NCBI GenBank assembly: GCA_013306675.1
Contig: JABLUY010000389.1
Location: 1-21,661, forward strand
Direction: 5' to 3'
DNA from: Thraustochytrium sp. TN22
Lineage: Eukaryota > Sar > Bigyra > Thraustochytrida > Thraustochytriidae
DNA: 21,661 nt
Position numbers and translations under genes: made by a program
In this document: piece by piece, positions 16,002 through 21,661 of the stretch
Layout of the letters: every line of letters starts with the position of its first letter
How positions within the stretch are numbered: position 1 is the stretch's first letter
The notes under the pieces: generated by a model
The model's database searches: none
The model's input: the letters and a program-made list of their open reading frames with translations, nothing else
Told to the model about the DNA's origin: nothing

Positions 16002-18718
16002 CTACGAACGCGAGTGCTTCGACCGGCGTGAGCGCCGCATGCGGTCCTGCAGGATGGTCTCGAGCGTGAAGATGTTCTCGTCATGCATGCTGATGACGCT
16101 CTGCTCGAGGAGGTCGATGCGTACGATGACCTGGGCCATTTGCTTCTCTAGCCGCTGGCGCCAGATCTCTTGCTTCTTCTCGAAGTCGTGCTCGAAGTTG
16201 TGGCGCAGCTGCGCCACGCCGCGCTCGGCCTCCGCAAAGCCCCTCTCGAGGAGGCCAGCGAGCCGCGCATCGAGCGACTCTGCATTCATGTCGCCCACGC
16301 CGGAGAGCAGTGCGCGTGGCCTGCGCACGGATGCCGCTTCGTCATGGTCCAGCGCGCCCTCCATGTCGGCCACCTGAACCTGGACTGTCTCGGCAAAGTG
16401 TTGCAGCTGCCGAGCGCGCTGACTCGCTTGCAGAAGGCGGCGCTCCACCGCCTCGAGGCGGTCCGCCGCAAAGTTCTCCCACGGGATGAGTTGCCCGCCG
16501 AGCTTCGTCTCGCGCTCCATGATGGAGGAGACGCGGCTGTCCAGCTCGAAAAGCCGTCCTGCTCGGAAGGCAACGCGAATTCGTCAGTTCTTCTCTTTGC
16601 GCGTTCTCTCACCAGTGACAGCGACAAGAGAGCATACGTACCTGAGAGCCTGCCCTCGATCTCGGAGTGATGGCGCTCTGTCCGCGCGCGGACAGCCCGC
16701 AGCGTGGACTTGAGCTCTTTGGCCGCATGCAAAAGCTCCGGCGTCGAGACGTCCGCTGCTTCGCCACGAGCTCGCGGTCGGCGTCGCACGCGCGTGGACC
16801 GCACCGAGACTTGAGCCTTGGGCGAGTTGTACGCGACCAAGACGGACGAGGACCCGCGTCGGCTCCCGATGTCTTCCTCGGAGCGAACCTCCTCCTCCTC
16901 CTCCTCCTCCTCCTCCTCCTCCTCCTCCTCCTCCTCTTTCTCAACGTTCTGATCTCTGCCGTGGCCACGGTCATAGTCTTGGTCTTGGTCCTCTTCAGCC
17001 TCGTTCGCCTCGGCCAGCGCAGGGGACGATGCCCCAGTCGGCGTGGCCTTTCTCGCGTGAGGTCCACGCTGTCGTTTCTGTAAAAGCGCTGCAAGCTTTG
17101 CATTGAGCTGCAGGATGCGGCGCAGGGGTGCCAGCGCATCTCGCGCCGCATCAGGGGGGAGAGGCCCGCCTTCGGCAAAAGGGCCAATTCGGAGCTCGGT
17201 GAGCGTCGAGTTGGACCCAACACAGCCGGCAAGCGCCCCGAGGCTATCGGCCGAACACGTGGGCGGCTCGCGCTCGTTCCGGAGATCGACTTCGCGGAGG
17301 GATGTGTTTGACTCGAGCGCCGTTGCGAGCAGCTCAACGCAGCGCGAGTCGAGAGGCGTCGTGCAGCTTCGAAGCGCGACGCGCTCAAGTGAGCACCTCG
17401 GGTCGAGAAGCAGGTCCGCCAGCGACCGTAGCGCAGACAGGCAAGGTAGGCCGTTGCCGGAGACGTCCAGATCGCGTAGGCCTTGCGTGCGCTGCGCAGC
17501 AAGCGTCAGGGTATCCAGGCCCTGGACGCCGATCTCGTTGCCCGGAAGCTGCAACACCGAAAGGGGCACACGCTGCTCGAGGAGAAGCGCCAGGGCCTGC
17601 GCGCCCCGCGGGCCTACGCTGTTGTCCGTAAGGTCGACGAGCGTCAAGAGTGACCGGGAGGAGCTCCGCAAGACCGCTGCCGCAAGGGCCTCCGCGGCCT
17701 CGTCGCCGAGGCCGCACGCGGGCAAACGCAGCTCGCGGAGGCCGGGGAGGCCAGGGAGGATGCCATTGGCGAGCGCCGTGGTCGCGGTCGCGCTGGCGCC
17801 CAGGCGAGGGCAGTTGGCCAGCCCGAAGACTTCGAGCGTCGCTGGGCGAAGGCTTGTGCGAAGCGCCTCGGCCAGCGCATTGAGACCCGAGGCGACGTAG
17901 TCCCCGGCCAGGCAGTCGCCATCGAGCATGAGCGTCTGCACCGCCGCGCCCTGGGCCACGTCGTCGCGCGGGAGAACGAGGCGCGCAAGGGCGTCCAGCG
18001 CGTCCGCGTCAAGTGGGCAGCCGCGAAGGTCGATGCGCTGCAGCGGGGCGACACGCAGGCCGTTCATCTCCTCAGGAAGCCGGGCGAGGCAGGACAGCAC
18101 CTCCGCGTCGACCTCGTCGCTCCCGTGCAGGACGAGGACGGCGAACTTGCTGCCTCCCGCGTCCAGGATGCGGAGCCCTTCCGAGACGCACCTCGGCGGC
18201 GAGCCTCGGCGGCCAGAGTGCGCGGCGTAGGCCTGGGCGAAGGCATCCCTCAGTCGCATTTCCCCCGCGCTGGCCGTGGCCCCGGACGCGGCGGCCTCCG
18301 CATCGGCCGTCGTCCTGGCCTTCGTCCTCGCGGTTTGCGCGCCGTTGCGCCCTCCCGTCGCCACGGCGGCCTCCTTGCGCGAGCGTTGCGCGTCTTCGCT
18401 CGCGGCCGCCGCCTTGGTGCGCGGGGCGGGCGGCCCGCTCGCGCTGGCGGTGAGGTGGTGCTTCACCGCGGCGCCCGCGCTCTTGGGGCTCTGCGCAGAC
18501 CGTTGCAGACTCAGGTCGTGCTCGCCGCCGCCCCCTGGCAGGCCATCATCCTCATCCGAAACGGAGTCGCCATGGTGGAGGAGACGACGACCCGCGTCGC
18601 GCCGTGGGGCGCCCTGGGCTCCGACAAGCGGCGCGGCGTCCGCTCCGTCAGCTCTGGATGCGGACCGCGGCGAGGCGCTGCCGGACCCGCTGTCCTGCGT
18701 CTCCGGCCCCGTGAGCAT
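16002..18718 (-). CDS. Leucine-rich repeat protein 2 with coiled-coil tail, 877 aa, one intron
   Basis: Two exons: 18718-16642 and 16558-16002. Splicing joins the frame at Gly693 and replaces an out-of-frame tail with a clean coiled coil, giving 877 aa. Residues 1-155 are low-complexity. About 185-545 hold LRRs of RNase-inhibitor type (LDVSGNGL at 417-424, LPGNEIG at 391-397, LATALESNTSLR at 464-475). Next come an acidic linker with 16 consecutive Glu (595-610), a basic patch (about 640-652) and a coiled-coil C-terminus (about 665-870). It is probably a scaffold or adaptor; partners are unknown. The repeat following LATAL-xx-NTSLR matches LRR protein 1 in order and spacing, so the two are probably paralogues. 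The start ATG has a weak context (C at -3), and two ATGs lie just upstream in other frames, so the N-terminus is the least certain part. Confidence 0.88.
16559..16641 (-). other. Spliceosomal intron, 83 nt, in LRR protein 2
   Basis: On the coding strand the donor is CAG|GTACGTATG and the acceptor is CTTCCGAGCAG|GAC. A CTGAC branch-point-like sequence has its A at 16584, about 25 nt before the acceptor. Removing the 83 nt (phase 1) joins two frames into a continuous coiled coil; retaining it leads to a Ser/Arg/Trp-rich tail ending at 16286. This is the only well-supported intron in the window. Confidence 0.88.
16889..16936 (+). repeat. (CTC)16 trinucleotide repeat encoding Glu16 in LRR protein 2
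   Basis: Sixteen perfect CTC triplets on the plus strand are read as GAG on the coding strand, giving sixteen consecutive Glu residues. Confidence 0.9.
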
Positions 18719-18888
18719 TGGACGACGGGGCGAGGGGATGCCGATTTGGATGCATGCGCGCCTTGCGCGGGCATGGAAAGGTGCCGAGCGCGACAGCCAG
18801 GTAAAACAGAAATAACATCACCGCGTAGCTCTAGCCAGCTAGTAGCGCTCTATCTTGCTAGCTAGCTCTTGCAAGCTCGAGCAGCCTT
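18719..18888 (-). promoter_or_regulatory. Short intergenic: RING ligase 3' UTR and LRR protein 2 leader
   Basis: 170 bp separates the RING stop from the LRR protein 2 start, with both genes on the minus strand. It contains the palindrome GCTAGCTAGC (18857-18866) and two ATGs on the coding strand (first bases 18774 and 18755), both out of frame with the LRR start. The AT-rich segment around 18800-18820 is a contrast in composition and could be part of a promoter. Confidence 0.45.
18857..18866. repeat. Palindrome GCTAGCTAGC downstream of the RING gene
   Basis: A perfect 10-bp palindrome, 23-32 nt past the RING stop. The same 10-mer recurs at 21525-21534, after the last gene. Confidence 0.6.
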
Positions 18889-19872
18889 TCACGAGGACGA
18901 GGGCGACGCTGCACCTTGGTCTGCGGTGACGGAAGGGCTCGCCGCGCCGAGGTCCGCCACAGGTGGCACCGTCGTGCTCGCATCCGGGTTTGCCTCGGCG
19001 CGTGCCTCGCGAAGAGCGGTCTGGTCGCCCTTGGCGGGCGCCGAGGCCTTGGGCAGCTCCCAGAATTCCGCGACATGCGTGCGGCACAGAGGGCAGGTTG
19101 GGTTGGATCGCGTGAGCTGGCGCGCACACTCGGTGCAGAGACACATGTGCATGCACGGTAGAATAGTGGTATTCTGGGGGTTACTGAGGCAGATGACACA
19201 CTCCTGCGCGATCTCGCCCTGGTTGCCGCCGAAGAGCGTCTTGAGTTTGTACAGCTGACCTTCGCGCGTGATGATGCTTTGCTCCTCCTCGCCCAGGTCC
19301 GCACCAAGCAACGTGCACTGCGCACGGGCCCACTCCGGCTCGTAGTCCTGCTCGAGGCGGATGAGGAAGCCGCGCGCGAGGGCGTCCTCGGGCGTCCCTG
19401 GGACCTGCACCTTGCAGGTGACGAGCGCCAGCGCCTGGTCAGGCGCAAAGCGATCGTGCGCCTCGCCGGCCGACGCCTCGAAGAAGGGCGCGGAAGCGCG
19501 CGTGGTCGGCGCGAAGAGCACATAGGCTACGCCCTCCACGTCGCAGCGCACCTGGAAGACGAGCTCATCGCCGTCAAGGCGCACGGAGCCGGGCACGAGG
19601 CTGGCACCAACCTTGACGCCGCCCGCGCGACGCAATGCAGGGCCCGCGCGCTCGATGCTGTCGCCCGTTGCCGTACGGATCGCGGCGTTCACCATGCGGT
19701 GCCTTTGCGTGGCCGCCGCGGCCTGCTGCGCGGCCTCCACGTCCGCCCAGCTGCGCGGCGCGCTGGATCCGGCTGCTGCCCCTGCCGGTGCAGCACCCGC
19801 ACCGCCATCGCCGCGCAGCGCCGCCGTCGCGCGCCCCAGCAACTGCTGCGGCTGGCCCGATGCGTTGCCCAT
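18889..19872 (-). CDS. RING-HC E3 ubiquitin ligase, MGRN1/LUL-LOG2 family, 327 aa
   Basis: Predicted to transfer ubiquitin from an E2 to a substrate; the substrate is unknown. The ATG at 19872 has a good context (G at -3, G at +4), with no other ATG upstream on this strand for about 270 nt. The N-terminus MGNASG puts Gly at position 2 and Ser at 5, compatible with N-myristoylation but not a perfect consensus. Residues about 100-220 resemble the MGRN1/LUL beta-rich domain, ending in a tyrosine-containing YKLKTLFG segment. The RING-HC has C225, C228, C240, H242, C246, C249, C260 and C263, in the family arrangement CVICLS...LPCMHMCLCTEC...CPLCR. The tail is Ala/Ser-rich. Animal MGRN1 and plant LUL proteins act in receptor and transporter ubiquitination at membranes; a similar role here is inference. 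The gene is head-to-head with the coiled-coil gene at 20565. Confidence 0.94.
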   Translation of the reverse strand: MGNASGQPQQLLGRATAALRGDGGAGAAPAGAAAGSSAPRSWADVEAAQQAAAATQRHRMVNAAIRTATGDSIERAGPALRRAGGVKVGASLVPGSVRLDGDELVFQVRCDVEGVAYVLFAPTTRASAPFFEASAGEAHDRFAPDQALALVTCKVQVPGTPEDALARGFLIRLEQDYEPEWARAQCTLLGADLGEEEQSIITREGQLYKLKTLFGGNQGEIAQECVICLSNPQNTTILPCMHMCLCTECARQLTRSNPTCPLCRTHVAEFWELPKASAPAKGDQTALREARAEANPDASTTVPPVADLGAASPSVTADQGAASPSSS

Positions 19873-19998
19873 GTCCGCGTACCCGAGTCCGTGTCCGCGC
19901 GCGCCGCGCGCCGCGCGCCACGCCGCCGTCGCGCCGTCGCGGCGCGCGCGCCGTCACACGGGGTTTCTGCTTCGCCAGCCTCCGAGTCACCTCACTCT

Positions 19999-20014
19999 CT
20001 CTAGCTAGCTAGAG
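19999..20014. repeat. 16-bp perfect palindrome CTCTAGCTAGCTAGAG
   Basis: It reads the same on both strands and lies about 127 nt upstream of the RING ATG. It contains the CTAGCTAG core seen near two other gene ends (18857 and 21525). It could be a protein-binding site or a chance repeat. Confidence 0.6.
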
Positions 20015-20465
20015 CAGCTCCTACTCTAGAGCAAGTGAAGGCGTGCCCAGGAGCGGGCCAAGCGCGACTGCCGCGCCAGCCGAGCAGCCAGAGAGATGGC
20101 TTGCGAAGCTCCGCTCGCCCAAGATGCTCTGCCGTTCGCCAACATTTTGCACGTGCTTGTAGATGCATGCAGAGACGCGTGCGGCGGCGTGCGAAGCTGC
20201 GAAGGTGCGAGGCGCGCGGCGTGCCAGGGCATGTCCGTTCCACTGCTGCCTGCCTCCTACTAGTAGGCGGAGAGCAGTCACTGCGGTGGCCACTATGACA
20301 GCCACAATACAAAGCGTGCGCGATGTGATGCGAACGAGCGCAAGTTCTACCTTCGAAGTCAGTGAATGCAGGGAATCTATTTCTCCGGCGCGGGGCAGGG
20401 GCGGGCAGGACGAGGAGAGCTCCGCACAGCTCTGGGCAGCCGCTAGCGCGGGACAGCTCAGGGCA

Positions 20466-20540
20466 CAGTGCAGCGCAGCGCAGTGCAGTGCAGTGCAGCG
20501 CAGCGCAGCGCAGAGCAGAGCAGGGCAAGGCTGCGCAGCG
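20466..20540 (+). repeat. GCAGC/GCAGT/GCAGA repeat cluster
   Basis: An imperfect pentanucleotide array of GCAGN units just before the coiled-coil start codon at 20565. It is open in the plus frame, giving a Gln/Ala/Ser/Cys-rich peptide with no recognisable domain. Confidence 0.75.
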
Positions 20541-20564
20541 CAGGGCCGCTCGGTGAGGGCGACA

Positions 20565-21479
20565 ATGCCTGCCGCAGGCGCGGGAAGCGCGAGGGAGAGC
20601 GCCTCGGCGACTTTGGCCAGCCTCGTGTCGCGCAACCTGGTGCTGCGGAAGCGGTGCCGCGCCGCAAGTCGAAAGCTGGAGGAGCTAGTACGCGAGGCGC
20701 ATGCGGCGCAGGTGAGCGCATCGGCAGCCGAGGCGCGAGACGCGCGAGACGAAGCATACTATGGTAAGAACTATAGCGAGAAGGAGCTCAAGGAGAGTGT
20801 CACGAAGCTCTCGGCGCAGGAGGCCAGCCTGTTTGCAGAAGTCACGCGCGCTCAGACAGAGCATGCCAAGCTCCTGGATCGAGCCGCAGAAATGGCTGAG
20901 CGACAGGCGCAAAAGGACGGCGAGCGACTGAGGGCGCAGCGGGTCGATCAGGATTTGCAGCTCGCCGCGCTGAGAAGGGAGAACGAAACCCTGCAAGCGC
21001 TGACAGCACGGCAACGCGCCGATGTGGAGGCCGCCGAGACGCTCGATGCGCCGCAGCGCGCCAAGGAGGCGGCACTGCGGCGCGAGATTGACGCGGTCCG
21101 GGAGGAGACCAAGCAGGTGCTGGCGCATCTGCCGACGCTGGCAGACGAGGCGCCCCATCTGCGCGCGCACGCCGACCTGGTCGGGGTGCATCGTGAAAAT
21201 GACTCACTTGTGCGGGCCATCAAGTCTCACGAGGCGCAGGCTGCGCACCTGGCGCCGGCATCGGGGCGGCGAGTGAGCCCACGAACGTTGCGACATGTGC
21301 AGATGAAGGTTGCTGCGCCGCGCATTTGCACACACCTCGAGGCGCGCTGCGAGGATCTACGGCGGATGCATGAGCAGCGCATGGCCGTGATAGGGCGTCG
21401 CCATAAGCTGCTAGCGCAGCTCGAGTGCGAGCTGCGGGACCTGCGCTCGCGCTGCGAGGCCAGCCCCCCAAAGGGCTAG
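20565..21479 (+). CDS. Coiled-coil protein, 304 aa (start uncertain)
   Basis: The start at 20565 (A at -3) is preferred because upstream sequence in the same frame is a low-complexity GCAGN repeat. In-frame ATGs at 20163, 20295 and 20328 would give up to 438 aa. Residues about 20-210 are Ala/Glu/Arg/Leu-rich with heptad-like spacing, interrupted by a Tyr-containing segment (about 65-70), and a second helical part follows at about 260-295. No catalytic or targeting motif is visible. It could be a cytoskeletal or centrosome/flagellum-type coiled coil, but I cannot name a family. A good intron donor (GTAAGA at 20764) and acceptor (TTTGCAG at 20838) would remove 75 nt in frame, so a shorter spliced form is possible. 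Confidence 0.75.
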   Translation: MPAAGAGSARESASATLASLVSRNLVLRKRCRAASRKLEELVREAHAAQVSASAAEARDARDEAYYGKNYSEKELKESVTKLSAQEASLFAEVTRAQTEHAKLLDRAAEMAERQAQKDGERLRAQRVDQDLQLAALRRENETLQALTARQRADVEAAETLDAPQRAKEAALRREIDAVREETKQVLAHLPTLADEAPHLRAHADLVGVHRENDSLVRAIKSHEAQAAHLAPASGRRVSPRTLRHVQMKVAAPRICTHLEARCEDLRRMHEQRMAVIGRRHKLLAQLECELRDLRSRCEASPPKG

Positions 21480-21604
21480 CACGAACCAACCCGCGACTGC
21501 GACCCAGCTTCTCTGTGAAAAGGCGCTAGCTAGCTTAGATTTGATGTTCAGTGTGTCTAAGAGTTGGTAGAGAAAGGAAGGTAGTGGAAAGGGCAAGAAG
21601 GGGA

Positions 21605-21661
<57 letters not shown>
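21480..21661 (+). other. 3' flank of the last coiled-coil gene, ending in a polypurine tract
   Basis: It contains GCTAGCTAGC (21525-21534), about 46 nt after the stop codon, then a polypurine stretch from about 21565 leading into a long GA repeat. No AATAAA is visible. The region runs off the window edge. Confidence 0.6.
21609..21661 (+). repeat. (GA)n dinucleotide microsatellite, truncated by the window end
   Basis: At least 26 perfect GA units extend to the last base; the true length is unknown. Confidence 0.95.

Larger units (their letters stand above)
19873..20564. promoter_or_regulatory. Divergent intergenic region between the RING and coiled-coil genes
   Basis: 692 bp between two divergently oriented start codons is a candidate bidirectional promoter. 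The RING-proximal part is GC-rich. A 16-bp palindrome, CTCTAGCTAGCTAGAG, lies at 19999-20014. A small AT-richer stretch is at about 20295-20385, and a GCAGY repeat cluster is at about 20466-20540. The plus frame is open from an ATG at 20163 into the coiled-coil gene, so part of this may be coding. No other gene is visible. Confidence 0.5.

Noticed and set aside
16286-16558. Unspliced C-terminus of LRR protein 2
   Set aside because: After the intron this frame is Ser/Arg/Trp-rich and is a shadow of the coiled-coil frame recovered by splicing.
342-21479. A single cooperating system made of all seven genes
   Set aside because: Functions are unrelated as far as they can be read (motor, DNA repair, ubiquitin ligase, scaffolds), and the orientation is mixed. 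Nothing in the sequence links them.
1-21661. tRNA, rRNA, CRISPR, transposon, prophage or bacterial operon
   Set aside because: I saw no cloverleaf, spaced repeats, transposase, terminal inverted repeats or ribosome-binding sites. The genes are eukaryotic families and one has a spliceosomal intron.

Overview
This is eukaryotic nuclear DNA. It is very GC-rich, full of short tandem repeats, and holds seven protein-coding genes. The gene content is that of a unicellular eukaryote: an unconventional myosin, a FAN1-type DNA-repair nuclease, a MGRN1/LUL-type RING ligase, two leucine-rich-repeat (LRR) proteins and two coiled-coil proteins. Introns are almost absent; one 83-nt spliceosomal intron is well supported. 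GC-rich, intron-poor, closely spaced genes plus a myosin with PH, zinc-ribbon and PX tail modules suggest a protist, perhaps a stramenopile such as a thraustochytrid. That taxonomic guess is inference of low to moderate confidence.

Layout, left to right. 1-341 is the repeat-rich upstream region of LRR protein 1 (342-2603, +). A 564-bp, less GC-rich convergent gap (2604-3167) separates it from the large myosin (3168-8576, -). A 1.7-kb, extremely GC-rich gap with several tetranucleotide repeats (8577-10261) follows. Then come four more minus-strand genes: a charged coiled-coil protein (10262-12283), FAN1 (12935-15751), LRR protein 2 (16002-18718, with the intron at 16559-16641) and the RING ligase (18889-19872). 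Gaps in this minus-strand run shrink to 250 and 170 bp. A 692-bp divergent region (19873-20564) separates the RING gene from a plus-strand coiled-coil gene (20565-21479). The window ends in a polypurine, (GA)n tract.

Start sites were chosen on ATG codons. The open frames of myosin, FAN1 and the charged coiled-coil gene extend upstream of the ATG, but only through non-ATG codons. Most of these genes have no upstream ATG on the sense strand for about 180 nt to more than 1 kb. LRR protein 2 and the last coiled-coil gene are the exceptions.

The genes do not form an evident pathway or operon-like system. The most notable items are the myosin's tail (motor, short helix, PH, zinc ribbon, divergent PX), its acidic/Ser-Gly insertion inside the motor, the insertion that splits the FAN1 nuclease motif, and the two related LRR genes bracketing the block on opposite strands. 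I found no RNA genes, CRISPR arrays, transposons or viral elements.
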